DNA from: Mesostigma viride
Taxonomy: Eukaryota; Streptophyta; Mesostigmatophyceae; Mesostigmatales; Mesostigmataceae
Assembly (NCBI GenBank): GCA_009746045.1
Contig: RPFO01002326.1
Location: 1 to 64,000, forward strand
Length of the DNA stretch: 64,000 nt
Reading direction: 5' to 3'
Part shown: one piece after another, positions 1-12,300 of the stretch
Numbering within the stretch: position 1 is the stretch's first letter
How the letters are laid out: the number at the start of each line of letters is the position of its first letter
Position numbers and translations under genes: made by a program
Notes under the pieces: generated by a model
Told to the model about the DNA's origin: nothing
What the model saw: only the letters and a program-made list of their open reading frames with translations
The model's database searches: none

Positions 1-240
1 TGAGATTGGGGTGAGAAAAAACCCTAAAGTGAGAAAAAAGGTGAGAATGGGTGAGAAAAAGACAGAAAGATTGAGAAAATTGAGAAAATTGAGAAGTTTC
101 TCACCAACACGAGAAAAATCACTAACACGAGAAAAATCACAAGTCAACGTGGTGAGAAATTTCTCACCAAGAGTGTAACACGAGAAAAATCATTAGCTTT
201 ATTTCATTAAGTCCTTAACGTGAAAAAAAACTCAACCACT
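1..240. repeat. Left subterminal repeat array of the CACTA element
   Basis: Many copies of GTGAGAA, GTGAGAATGG and ACACGAGAAAAATCAC motifs. They are the reverse complement of the motifs at 8962-9295. In EnSpm elements such arrays are the binding sites of the TnpA-type accessory protein. Confidence 0.8.
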
Positions 241-342
241 TTGATATGCAATATAGGGTGCACCACAAAGGTGCAATATAGGGTTCATACAATATAAAAC
301 AGCACATCATTCCATAAACAATGCTGTCATGCCCAAATTAAA

Positions 343-3300
343 TCAATAGTCATCTTCTTCAGAACTGCTGTCCGAGGGGTTGCTTGCATCAACATCATCT
401 TCTGATGACATAGTGTCATCCCCACTAGTGTCGCAATAGTTCACAGCTTTACGCTGCCTTCCACTGGCCCTCTTTGCCATAGGGACCTCCGCAATTACAA
501 CGGTGGGCTGGCTAGGTCCAGCATCTGTGGGAGCACCACGCTTGCGGCTGCGCCCTCGAGCAGGTGCCTTGCCAGCGCGGCGCACCACGTCGCCATCACC
601 TACGTCTGCCGCTGCCACCTTCTTCTTCTTCTTGGACCCCTTCTTCTTGCCTTTCTTCTTGCCACCAGGCGGTGGCATCGGCTCACCCTCCTCAATCACT
701 TCAAACTGCGGCATGGTGGGGAAATCTGCTGCCACGCTGTGATACACATGGTTACTGAGGGCAGATTGCGCCTGGTGTGCCATGCTCCATGGCAGTTTGG
801 CAGGGATTACCACCATTTCGGGAGCATAGCATTCATCGACGACATACCCAACTGAGCTCACTGCACCTGGCAACACAAGGCACGACGACCTGGGGGCCTT
901 TGCGCTGCTGATGACCACCAACCTCTCCTGGGGCAGGTGAGCGACATGAAGGCGATCAAAAAGCTCCACCTTCAACAACAGCTGCCATTCCCAGCCACCT
1001 CGTGGGTACTCTAACCTGGCCTTCAGAATGTGTGTGATCAAACCAAAGTCTACACCGCCCGGGCCATGCACCGCAACTCCCGCATTCTTGTGCCGCTTTC
1101 CCTGGGATTGGTCCGCAGCCTCCGTGCGGTAGTTGAACCCGTGGATCCTGACTTTGTGGAAAGAATCCGCGTAGCGCTTCACGCCCCCACACGCCGCTAC
1201 AATGACTTGCGGCACAAGCGGCGTCAGGTTTAATGATGCCCATGCCAGCACGTTGAACGTTGTGTCAGCACAGCGATCTCGCCTGCATTCAAACAAACGC
1301 ACACCGATAACCCAGCAAAGAGTATTATTATTAAGTATTGGTTATTAAAAAAAAAAAACAGATACAACACAGGACGCTTTTACTGGCGGCAAGATCATGG
1401 CACCCGGATGGGTAAAACCAAACAAACTAGATATTAATTACTAGGGCTGGCTTTGTGACAGTAAAACATGATTGCATGGCTAATCCCAAGGCGCCTTTCA
1501 ATAGGACTGAATTAAAATAACCAAAGCAGACGGCGTAAGTAGCATTTGCAAAAAACAAGGCTCACCAGTAGGCCTCGTCGCCATTCGCAGGGTCGCTGTA
1601 ATCAGCCTTGGGAAGGGCATCTTCTACCAGCAAATCCCTTGCCGCCGTCATCTCGTCCTCAGAAAACCGGTACCCGTCTTTCACCGAGCGCTTGCCCAGC
1701 TCGATGGTGCGCGACGGATCATTGGTGAGAAGGTCCCACACATAGTGCTTGGTCTTTACCTGCATTGGAAAAAAACATGATAAGCACACCAAGCAAAAAT
1801 ACAGAAGGCATTCAATTTAAAGAGCACTTTCCTTGAAAATGAGAGTGAGTAGAAACATCAAGGTTTTACACAAGGAGAGTTTCCATGCTGAATGAAATGA
1901 GCCATCATTGCTTCATGTAAATGCAGAATTACAAACTCAAGGTGCTATACATCATGTACACACACAAGAAAGAAGTAAAGACCTTCAAATAAGAAACAAC
2001 TTACTCCGGTGGCTCGATGCTGGAAGTAGGATAGCAGCGTCAGCACCTCGAAGTTGACGAAGGACTGGCCCATGGAGTGCTCAACATTGAGTGCAGACAT
2101 GTGGCCAGAAACCGCTGTGTTCATGCATCTCTCACCCCACGCCATGGACCTACCGTCAGGGAGACCGACATTTGAAATCTGCCCCGCCAAATGTGTCGCT
2201 GCGTGAACCGACCTGGACATTTCGGATGCGGGCAGAACACGCTCAAGTGCAACAATTGACCTCAACATAGCCCTACCTACCTCGTCCAGTTCGTACTGAG
2301 TGAAGACCCTACCGCTAAAGATTGAGTCCCATGCTGCAGACGTTTCCAAAAAGGCAGCTCTTGCGTCTGCGTGCAGGCGGCCTCTAAGCAAAACAGGTAA
2401 GCGCTTCGAAAACAATTCTAGCTTGTCATGAGTCTTGGCCTTTCTCTCTGGCTTGCCATTGGCCAGCAGCCCCACAATATCACCCGGGAAGCAGTCGGGC
2501 AGGCTGTCCTTCATTCGGCGCTCCAGGGCTGCGTGGGAGACAAAAAAAAAAAAACAGTCAAACCCCACAAGTGTAAGTCAGTGGCAAGTCTTGATGCAAC
2601 ATGGAGAGTGACAAGTCGAACGTTTACTGTACTGCAATATGCACTGTTCACATTGCACTGAAAATGTGAGAAGACCCTAAACGCGTGCGAAAGGAAAACT
2701 GAACCACAACCAGAGAAAGAAAAATTGCGAAACTAAATAATTGCACTTGAATCAAATACCTATAAAACAGTTGGGAGAAAAAAGCAAACACTCACCAATA
2801 ACTTCAGCCTTCTCTTGCGAGGTGAGCTGGCAGGGTGGATGCAACCCCCGCCTCCTGGTTGTTGTCTTGATTGTGCCATCCATGGCAGTGGTGGTTGTCA
2901 CGGTCTTCTCCATGTGCAGCTCCGGGTTCAGGTTCATCTCCTTCAGCCGATCCCGAATGGCGTAGGTCAAACCTTCCCCTGGCAGCAGATTTAAGGAAAA
3001 CAAAGCCATACAAGCGCAAATGCATACCAATGTTAGTAATACTTAATACACACACTGAACCACAGCATGTAATAAATCCTAATGGAATTCTCCTTAAATA
3101 CAAAATGTTGAAAAGGAAAAAAACAGCGACAAACACTAGTGACACAACACTAGACAGCACCGCACTTACCGCTAGTGGAGTTGGCGACTCGCAAGAGGTT
3201 GTTCGCCCCCAGGTGGAACTCGTCGATCAGGTGCCGTTGGAGGAGTTGAGGCCAGTACGGCAGCCTGCAAAAGGGCTCCGGCTCCCGGCCGTTGTTTCTG

Positions 3301-4690
3301 CAGTGCTCTACATAGGTTTCCATCGTCATGTCGGGCGGCGCCTCCTTGTCGTTGCCACCGCGACGGGGGTCATCAGCTGGCAGCAAGGTCTCATGCCCAA
3401 GAAAAACAATGCGCCCTTGGGAAACATAGGTGCCCTTCCAAGCAGGGCCGTGCACAAGGCAGCCGTCGTACCCGGAGTCTGGCATATTTACCATCTTACC
3501 AAACCCCGGGTAGTCGTGAACAGTAAACAAAAGCAGTGCTTGAATCTTTGCCGGGTGGAGCCCACCATGCTCATCATCATCCAACACATCACAAATGAAA
3601 AACCCATCCCACATCTTCACCAGCTCATCTACAATCAGGTCAAGAAAAATGTGCATATTCTTTGGGGCCTTACCTTTCTTGTTCCCTCCCACCAGAAGCA
3701 CCATTGGGCAGAAATGTTTGTTAATGAAGACCCATTCAGGCAGGTTCAAGATTGCACAGAAACATGGCCAGCTGGAGTGCTGGTCCATGTAGCACCTAGG
3801 ACATACTCCATCAAAACAAAGCGCTAAAAAAAGGAAGCGTGGGTCAAGCCGAAACTGAGGGAACAATCTCTTGACGTGCAGCATCGCTCGGGTATCTGCA
3901 CGCAATTATACAACAGGGAGGTGGGTAAACGGGACGGCCGAAGTGCGGGCGGCACAACCGAATGTTATAATATGCAGCAAAATCACCACAACATATGCAG
4001 CATGAGTTGGGTGAACCGTATACAGCCAGCCAAAAAGCACGTGCAGAAAAGAAATCGACAAGGACGCCTTTTACCTTTAATTCCGTGGACTTTCCGGTTT
4101 GGGTCTTCTTCGTCTTGTTTGTTTTCAGTTTCTCCAGCATATCGTAATGCCTTGGACATCTCGGGTATCCTAAAAAATCCGCGGAAACGATTTATAAGAG
4201 GGAAGTATCTAACTTGGCGATGTGCCCTTCTTGTTGTTACTGTCTCTCCATTTCTATCTTCGTATTGTTCATATCTATTGTTTTTACATACTGGGCAGGT
4301 CTGGACTTCTTTTGTTTTGTATATATATTTTTCACAGGGGCACGCGTCATATACACGCATATCTAACCCTAAACCCTTCATGACTTTCTTGGCTTCTTTT
4401 ACACTTTCTGGAAGAGAATTACCGGCTGGCAGAACTTTGCTGATGAAAGTGAATACCTCATCCGCTAGGGCAGCCGATGCAGAATGCCTGCCGAGTATAG
4501 ACAAGAGTTCCAACGCGCTAGCTATGGCAGTGTTACTGGATCCTGAATAAAGTGGTGTGTCTGCTGATATTTTGCCTACTGTAGCTGCGAAGTTTCTGGC
4601 AAACGCTTTTGCATCCTCCTCCCCGGTACCAGGCAGATGATCGTCCCCCTCCTGTAAAAAATCATCTATGCTACAGTTCAAATCCGCCAT
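343..4690 (-). CDS. CACTA tnp2-type transposase, six exons
   Basis: Catalyses cut-and-paste movement of its element in the nucleus. Exons read from the minus strand: 4690-4075, 3895-3170, 2978-2796, 2528-2005, 1759-1566, 1282-343. All junctions are GT-AG and all phases agree, giving 1060 residues. The N-terminal part has a zinc knuckle (CPCEKYIYK then CPVCKNNRYE) followed by VRYFPLINRFRGFFRIPEM, the tnp2 signature. Exon 2 has the tnp2 core (SSWPCFCAILNLPEWV; a VDELVKMWDG region; LLLFTVHDYPGFGKM). Exon 4 matches the plant DUF4218-like segment (ALERVLPASEMSRSVHAATH; MNTAVSGHMSALNVEHSMGQ). Exon 6 starts with a DUF4216-like region and ends in a basic stretch (GGKKKGKKKGSKKKKK) and an acidic Ser-rich tail. 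Start: the ATG at 4690, just before the zinc region. It is divergent from the accessory gene. Homology is certain at family level; activity is inferred only from the open frame. Confidence 0.88.
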
Positions 4691-5199
4691 TGTTAGTATT
4701 CAGGAATAAATAAGACAGTAAATGTAAAGTCACGGAAGGCCCCGCGTCAGACTTGATGCGAAATCGTCGAAGCCACAGCAGACCTCAAAACGAACGCGTT
4801 GTTTAAGTTGCGCGGTGCTCCCTCTGTCGGTAGGTGCCGTTTGGTGCCGCCGCGTGAATCGCGCGGACGCGTCAACACACTGCGGCTGACGTCGATGAGT
4901 GCCAACCGACGGCTTGGGTCACTTCTCTGGAGAACTTAAGGTAAGTTAAGTTAATGCAGACCAGTGGTCGCACGCGTTGGGAACCGGCCAACGGCTCTCC
5001 TGCAAGACAAAAAAAAGCGGGATACTGCATGAGTCGTCGGATCGGTGCAGATGGACGGTCAAGATTTCAAGATGATGTATGCGTTCAATTTGCCGCGTCC
5101 ACTGAAAGGAGTCGTTGTTGCCATGGAGCCGCAAACACAGGCGGCCGACGCATTGACCCAGGTTCCAACTTTTCTACCCAACCGCCGTTGGGTAGTTAC
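4691..5199. promoter_or_regulatory. Probable divergent promoter region of the two CACTA genes
   Basis: This stretch separates the ATG of the minus-strand transposase (4690) from the most likely start of the plus-strand accessory gene (ATG 5200, or 4954 if the longer form is used). It is GC-rich with CG-containing motifs around 4790-4890. No TATA box is evident. A shared bidirectional promoter is inferred only from the layout. Confidence 0.4.
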
Positions 5200-8100
5200 A
5201 TGGCAGCAGAGCAGGATGGGCCTTACATGGCCACAGAGGAAGAGTGGCGCTCATTCCGTGTTAACAAGATCAGCGAGGAAGTCCCTTTGCCATTTGTCGC
5301 CGAGAGTAACCGGCTGGCAGTCCTCCGCAGCCAGATAGCGGTGCTATCGCGGAGGTACCTTCACATTGGGGACCCAAAAGCTAAACAAGATGCTGCGTTA
5401 GTTGCCGCAGTTGTCGATAGACTGCTAAAAATATGCGATTTTGCGGGGGCATTAGCAAACTCAGTTTTTGAGTCAGCAAAGCGGAGGTACGAGGAATTGC
5501 ATAAAGTGGACCCCGCGAAGGCGGGCAAGGCTCCGGTATTCCAGCCGGCGCGGAAATTTGTAGCCGCCGAGCTGTCTCGATACTTGTCGAATTCGAAGTA
5601 CAAGGCAAATAGCGGGAAGCGCGGCGTTCGCAACCCGGACGAGGGGGGTGCCTTGGCCAACCTAACCAACCTGGACACGCCAAAGGTATAGCTAAGCTCT
5701 ACATTGGACTTATTCCAACTGAATGCTTTTCTTTTCCCGATGCAAAGGCAACCGAACTTCATGCATGCAATATTTTCTGATCCGGCACCATTAGTATTGG
5801 AGTAAAATGTGTACTTGCCGCTAGTAGCTTCGACGTCAAGTTCCTTCTTTTAATTGATTTGCTTGTCTTTGTCCTCACAATCGTCGTATCACTCGCACGA
5901 TCTTAGGTGAAGGTCGGGGTGCCAAAGCCCAAGATGGCGAATCCCAAGCAACACAAGACTCACCTCGAGCCACAAGCCCCGGCCAAGGTAGGTTACGGCA
6001 AGAAAGCATTCTGGCTACTAGCTTACTGTATGTCGTCCGCAAAGATTGTTGCTTTCCACTCTCCATGCTCGTGACCATGTTCTTTTTAAACCGTGGGCAT
6101 TCACGCGCCCTTATATAAATCTGGTTAAGAAATGCTACAGTGACTGACAAGCCTATAAAAAAATTTTAATACATGTAATCCATGCCAGCACCCCACCCCA
6201 TTTATTTTTGCATGCCAGCACCCCACCCCATTTATTTATGCATGCCAGCACCCCACCCCATTTATTTATGCATGCCAGCACCCCACCCCATTTATTTATG
6301 CATGCCAGCACCCCACCAACCTGTTACGCCCGCCTTAAGGCGGCGGGCTCCGCTTTGCCTTTGCCATTTTCAAGCGCCCCCATGTCAGATGAGCAAATAG
6401 CTCAAGAAATCACGTCCTCTAACTATTGTACCTAGTTGGTTGTGTCCGTTTCCCCGAAATTGTGGCATGCGCAGGTCGAGAACACCCTGACGCCCCAGGA
6501 GCAGGAAATCGCGCTCCTCCGGGCCAGGCTCGCTGCACTTGAGCAATCTACAAAGCCGGCCTCAGCTTCAGAACAGTCGGTCGTCTATATCATGGCGCCG
6601 CCCCCTGTGCCACCAAGGAACCCTGTCCTTGCCGTGGCCGCTTCCCCATCGGCCACGTCGGCTCCCCCCGCCGCAGAAACCGCGGCGCCGGCAGCCAAGG
6701 CCGCGGCGCCGGCAGCCAAGGCCGCGGCGCCGGCAGCCAAGGCCGCGGCGCCGGCAGCCAAGGCCGCGGCGCCGGCAGCCAAGGCCGCGGCGCCGGCAGC
6801 CAAGGCAGCGGCGCCGGCAGCCAAGGCCGCGGCGCCGGCAGCCAAGGCCGCGGCGCCGGCAGCCAAGGCCGCGGCGCCGGCAGCCAAGGCCGCGGCGCCG
6901 GCAGCCGAGGCCGCGGCGCCGGCAGCCGAGGCCGCGGCGCCGGCAGCCGAGGCCGCGGCGCCGTTCATTCCAAAGACGCAGAAAAACAAAGTAGAGAAGA
7001 AAGCTGATGTGCCGCCAAAGAAACTCAAGAAGGAACGGGAGCCCCAAATAAAAAAGGAACGCGGTACCCCCCTCGACCTGGGCCTTGGTCACTTTCTGCC
7101 GCAGCTCAGCCGCGTGGCCACCATCCGAAAGGATGCCCAGCCGAAAATCGGGATGTTCATCGCCGTGCGGTTTCTCCTAGAGGACCCTAAGAAGGACCAG
7201 GATGAGTGGATCTGGGAGTTTGGTAAAGTCTGCTCCATCAACAAGAAAAGGAAGATCCCACACTCAATCCTGTTCGTCGAGCATGACGGCGCAAGCAAGA
7301 CTTACGAGCTCGCCCTCAACGACCTCCCCCAAGACGAGAACAGCAAGGAAATATGTGCTTGGGTGGCTCTTGATGGAGTGTACCCCGAGGACATGACGGC
7401 GTACCGAGTCCTCAAGCGGTCCCAAGCAGCCGTGAAGGCTGCTGCCTCTTTGGACCCCAACAACATGCAGGATCCGGTGAAAAAGAGACAGGTGGAGGAG
7501 TCCGCGCAGCAGGTGCCTGTGAAGCGTGCGAAGGGAGTTGTGGCTGGGGCTGCGGTGCAGGGCAGCGAGGCAAAGGCAGGGACAAAGGTGGTAGTCACCA
7601 CGCCTGCTGTGGAGAAAGCCAAGGCGGAGGTTGCCACGGCGGCGGCGGCGCAGGCCAAGGCGGAGGTCGCCACGCCGGCAGCGGCGCAGGCCAAGGCGGA
7701 GGTCGCCACGCCGGCAGCGGCGCAGGCCAAGGCGGAGGTCGCCACGCCGGCAGCGGCGCAGGCCAAGGCGGAGGTCGCCACGCCGACGGTGCTGTCGGTT
7801 GCGCCTGCTAAACTGGAATTCAGCGACGTGGATATGGAGCTCGAGCCGGATTTGAAGGAGGCAGAGCGAGAACTGGCCAGGCTAGAAGCCCTCCTAGCAA
7901 AACAAAAGGCCCTTGTTCGCGCCCGGCAGCAGGGTACTGCGACTATGGACATCTCGACGGCAACGGGGATGACATCGGTAAGTATACCTTTTTAGTCGTG
8001 CCTAAAAATAAGTTGTTTGCATCTTGCATGCATGCCATATTGTTGTTCATGTAATCATGGTAAATTATGTTGGCTGATTAGGTTTTGTTGTTTTTCCCCC

Positions 8101-8622
8101 TATGATTTCTGAAATTTTGTTCCGCTATAAAAATCGCCATTTATTGATAGCATCTTTTTTCTGCAATTAAGTTTTCCTGAACATGATTTAGTTGACTTCC
8201 TTGTATGCCTCTTACTTGCAGGTAAACTGGACCGCCTTCGAAGAACAACGTGGTGGGAGGACTGACACTGACGACGCCGATGACGATACCATGTCATCGG
8301 CGTCGTCAGTTGCATCACCATCCAAGGTTAGCTGCACTGCTTTCATTTGGGGGGAATTATAGGTGTCATGTTTTTGGCATTTGAAGGTATAGATGTTTAT
8401 CTGCAAGGGCCTGTTTTTTTTTCCCCTCTTGCATCAATGGATGTGTGGAATTGTATGTTGCTTGGTTTGATTTGCCATACACATTTGCTGCATGGATTGT
8501 TAGGTGGTGATGAGCTCAAGATCATTGTAGAACGCTTACATCTATGTCAAGGATCTGATTTCTTTTCCTCTTGCATATATTGTGTCGGTTTGCTTGATTT
8601 CTTGCAGGCACCACGAGAATAA
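4954..8622 (+). CDS. CACTA accessory protein with Ala/Pro-Lys repeats and a Tudor/SH3-like core
   Basis: Five exons, all in phase 0 with GT-AG borders: 4954-5685, 5907-5987, 6475-7977, 8222-8326, 8608-8622 (up to 811 residues). The first exon is open from ATG 4954, but ATG 5200 (MAAEQDGPYMATEEEWRSF) may be the real start because the earlier part is low in sense-like composition. Exon 1 is helical and charged. Exon 3 holds about 14 copies of a 7-residue AAAPAAK unit (6670-6960). It then has a compact core at 7081-7400 (GMFIAVRFLLEDP, WIWEFGKVCSINK, LFVEHDGASKTYELAL) resembling Tudor/SH3-like folds, four 12-residue QAKAEVATPAAA units (7640-7790) and a Leu/Glu heptad segment. By position it corresponds to TnpA-type DNA-binding helpers. 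The family is not recognised by sequence, so the role is inferred. Confidence 0.7.
6182..6317. repeat. 30-bp minisatellite in the accessory-gene intron
   Basis: Four and a half near-perfect copies of a unit that starts CATGCCAGCACCCCACCCC and ends in ATTTATTTATG. It lies in the intron between exons 2 and 3 of the CACTA accessory gene and has no coding role. Confidence 0.9.
6664..6963 (+). repeat. 21-bp coding minisatellite (AAAPAAK units)
   Basis: About 14 near-identical 21-bp units encode Ala-Ala-Ala-Pro-Ala-Ala-Lys; the last three units have Glu instead of Lys. The near identity of the units suggests recent expansion. The repeat is also free of stops in other frames, which explains the long spurious reading frames here. 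Confidence 0.9.
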
Positions 8623-8961
8623 AAAGTCAGCATGTGACGCCCTGTCGAGCGGCCCGCGATGTTAGCTAGCTGCCATATAGTATTTGATGAAAGGCATTGA
8701 ATGCCGAAGATGTCATAACGCCATTACAGACTGCATGTGTTGAACAGGCATTGAATGCCGAAGATGTACATAACGCCGTAACAGTGTTGAATAGTTGAAT
8801 CAACGGACCCGTTCTTGCAGCTGTAAACATTAAAATTATTCAAACATTTAATGAAAAAATCATGATTGTTCGTGCTGTTTTGAACAGCGGTTGTTACTGG
8901 CACTGCCTGCATGTGCATGGCTGCCAGCATATTGCATTATGGGTGTGTTTTTCAGCGCTGT

Positions 8962-9305
8962 GTTTTCTCACTTTTCTCACTTTTCTCACGTCCTGTTTTT
9001 CTCACTTTTCTCACTTTTCTCACGTCCTGATTTTCTCACTTTTCTCACGTTTCACACCTCCCGTTTTTCTCACTTATCTCACGTCCTGTTTTCTTGAGAT
9101 TTTTCTCACGTTTTTCCCCTTTTTTGACCTTTTTGGGGCAATCTCACCCGGGTGAGAAACGTGTTTTCTCACCCATTCTCACCCCATTCTCACCCTTTTT
9201 TCTCACCTTTCTCACCCATTCTCACCCATTTCTCACCCTTTTTCTCACCTTTCTCACCCTTTTTCTCACGATTTCTCACCCATTCTCAAAGCCGAGTTCC
9301 TAGTG
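8962..9305. repeat. Right subterminal repeat array and terminus of the CACTA element
   Basis: Over 25 TTTCTCAC/TTCTCACCC motifs in a row, inverted relative to bases 1-240, ending in CCGAGTTCCTAGTG (9292-9305). TAGTG is the standard right end of CACTA elements. Confidence 0.85.
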
Positions 9306-12300
9306 TGGGCGGAATCTCTTCGGGATACCATCAAGAAGGCTTTTGGCGACTTGGGAACATCTGAGAAGGATCGTGGGCTTAGGTGGGCCTTGTGTGGACT
9401 TGTTACGAAGGCAATGGAGGGCGTCCCGGACAGGATTGTGGAGCGCGCGTTCGGGATTGACAGGCGCTTTGTCGCAACTGTTCGGGGTCACAGGGATGGA
9501 ATGGAAGAAGGGGAGGACGACCTTTTGATGAGTGCGCCAGAGAGGAGGAGGAGGAAAGACGAGCTTCCGACGGAAGTCATTGCCCTGATACAAGCGTGCT
9601 GGAGGGATGATAACTTGACGCGGGCGTCTCCGAACATGAAGGATGTTCATTGTGAATGGACCAGAAAGGATTACAAACATACACTAGCGTTTTCGGAGGG
9701 TGCGCGCTACTATACTGTCTCCAAGTCGAAGATTTACGAAGTGTTCATTTCCCGCCATCCGGAGTTGAAGCCACCGCGGCGGATGGACAGTAGGGAGGGG
9801 GGGGGGGGAGGGAGAGGAGGGTGTGAGGGGGGAAATCAGGTGATTTTGGAGACGGAGGCAGGGATGTCAATGCTACGCACGAATCAGAAGAGCACAGTTC
9901 ATGTGGGATACACTACTTTTTGCAAGCATATGCCCGCATGCGTCAAGGGGCGGTGGAAAATGCGGAACTTGTGCGCATGCCAGCACCACACTACCATGCA
10001 GTCCATGGTTGGGGGGTTGGCCAAATTTCGTGCAACTTTTCATGCCAGATGCGAGTGCGGACCTGAATGCCACGCGTGCGATCATGGTAGCCAGCTCGAC
10101 GTGGGGTCGTCCGTGCCCACATGTTCCATTTTCAAAGCCACTCACACGACAGAGTGGGTGAACAAGTTTACTTGTGAGGTGGAGGGGATGAGGGAGGGGG
10201 GAGGTTCGAGGTCGTCTGTGGGGTCGTCGCGGCCGCAGGTTCAGCCTTTTCAGGGCGAACTTGAGGATCTGCCCATGCATGGGAGGGTGCTGGACGACGA
10301 GGAAGGGGTGCCCGATCATGACCTGGGCGAGGAGTTGGGGGTTTGCTCGATCCGGCGTAAGGCTTGTGTGTTGGGCACTTGCCTGGCTCCCAAGTGTGGA
10401 ATTCGGAACTTCATGTTATGCGAACGGGAGGAGGCTTCCAACCACCTGATTTCATGGACCAGATACGAGATGCAGGATGTGCCGCCGGGTGCGGTTCTTG
10501 GGCCAGAGGTAATTTTTAGTGGAGTGGTTGCGCCCCAAGGCGTTTCTTTTGCAATGTTTCCTGAAGTTCTTGGGCCAGAGGTAATTTTTAGTGGAGTGGT
10601 TGCGCCCCAAGGCGTTTCTTTTTCAATTTTTCCTGAGGTCCTGTCTTTTTTCTTTCTACAGGTCATTGGTGGGTCGAAGTTGATGTCTTTTCTGTATGTG
10701 CACACTGCGCATATGCAGGACGACTGTGACGAGATCGCAAAGGCTGGTGGGCAGCGATTGACGCAAGTCGACGTCAAGTCCACACCAACGGAGCTAAAGG
10801 AGGCAATTGTGGACAAGTGGCCGGACTTCATCCAGCATTGCTTCAACGCGTGGTGGCAAGCGGACGCCTCCAAGGAATGTCTCTCAAGGATGCGGGTGGG
10901 GGACCTTGTATGCCACACAGATTACGCCGAGAACTACCAGTCTTACACCTATCACAATCTCCAAGCACAGTATTGGCATCCAGTCACATTCGTCCTTATG
11001 CCCTGGATCGTGCGCTACTTGGATCCAGCGTCGGGAAAGGTCGTGAGAAGGGAGTTTCACTTCATCGGACAGGGCGGAATGAAAAGGGACGGGCGGGCCC
11101 TCCGTTTTGCTATCCTCAAAATCCTGGCGACACTACGGTCAGAAGGGGTAGAGGTGAAGCGCTTCATTGGGTGGTCGGACAATTGCTCCATGCAGTTCAA
11201 GTCAAGGAATGTGATCGCGGAAGTGGCCCGGCTGCTGACGGAGGATCCGCACCTGGAGTCATTTGAGTGGAATTACTTTGGGGAGCAGCACGGAAAGGGG
11301 GAGGTGGATGGAGCTGGTGGGACTGTGAAGTGCATGTTGAGGAGGTGGCACATCAGGGAAGAGAACCAGGACAAACAGACGGCCGCCCAGTTGGTGGAGA
11401 ATCTGGCGTCGGGGGCGGTGGGCGGGACCACAACGACCAGGCGTAACTTCTTCGAGTTCCCCGAGGTAATTAAGTGTACAGTCCTCGTTCAGGGAATAGT
11501 TACGCCGGCCGTCGTTTCTAGGGCGTTCTTGGAGTCCTGGCGATCAGGAGTGCTTAATAAAACACAACTAGCTCGATGGTCTCGTAACTTCAACTTTCCC
11601 TTGTGCAAATCTTGTCTTCGACGCGCAGGTGCTTCCTTACAGCCCAGGGCGCGGCGAAATCAAAGGAGTGAAGAAGGCGCACTGGTGGCGCATGGACAAG
11701 TCGAATGTGACGCGCTTAATGCTGCGCCAGTATTCCTGCTATTGTGGCGGTGCGTGCGCCGAGGAAAGGTGGTGGGATTGTCGAAAGGAGTGGACCGACA
11801 TGGACGGCTGGAATGTGGGAGGTGCTCGGATGAAGCTCCACAAACTGGGGGAGCCAGTGCAAAGGAACCCAAACGGACAAGGGGGGCACGCAGGGACGCG
11901 ACTGAACAGACTACAGGCAGAGAGGACGATGATGGGAAGGAGACTGAAGCTGCGAGACATTTTTGCCGTCGAGTCCTACTCTGGTGATGAGTCCCACGAT
12001 CCAGATCATCCATATTGGCTAGCGGAAGTCTTGCAGGAGCCTTATCAGGTGGCCGCTACTTTCGTGAGGCGAGTGGCCGACAGAAACGGCAAGGTCGATA
12101 GGGAGTTGTTCCGTAAGGGACAATGGGTGGTGGGGGTGCGCTACTGGGACAGATTTCCGGGTATGGCGACGATGTTCAAAATGGACGCCGATGCGCAAGC
12201 TGAACAGCCAAACTTGGTCAATTGCTACCTGTGCATGGACGCGGGGTTCGAACACACCATTGTTGTCAACCCAGCTAACAATCGCCAGGCCATCTTGACC

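Larger units (their letters stand above)
1..9305 (-). mobile_element. CACTA (EnSpm) DNA transposon, nearly complete
   Basis: Seen: both ends carry arrays of short GTGAGAA/TTTCTCAC motifs in inverted orientation (1-240 and 8962-9295), and the right end reads TAGTG at 9301-9305, the canonical terminus of CACTA elements. Between them lie a tnp2-type transposase gene on the minus strand and a divergent accessory gene on the plus strand, the usual two-gene plan of EnSpm elements (TnpD/TnpA). The matching CACTA left terminus should lie just before base 1, so the window starts a short way inside the element. The three bases after the terminus (tgg, 9306-9308) are the expected 3-bp target duplication, but the other copy is outside the window. 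All transposase exons join in phase without stops, so the element looks young and potentially autonomous (inference). Confidence 0.85.

Noticed and set aside
503-758. Plus-strand frames in the first kilobase
   Set aside because: Shadows of the last transposase exon on the minus strand, caused by its Lys/Pro-rich composition.
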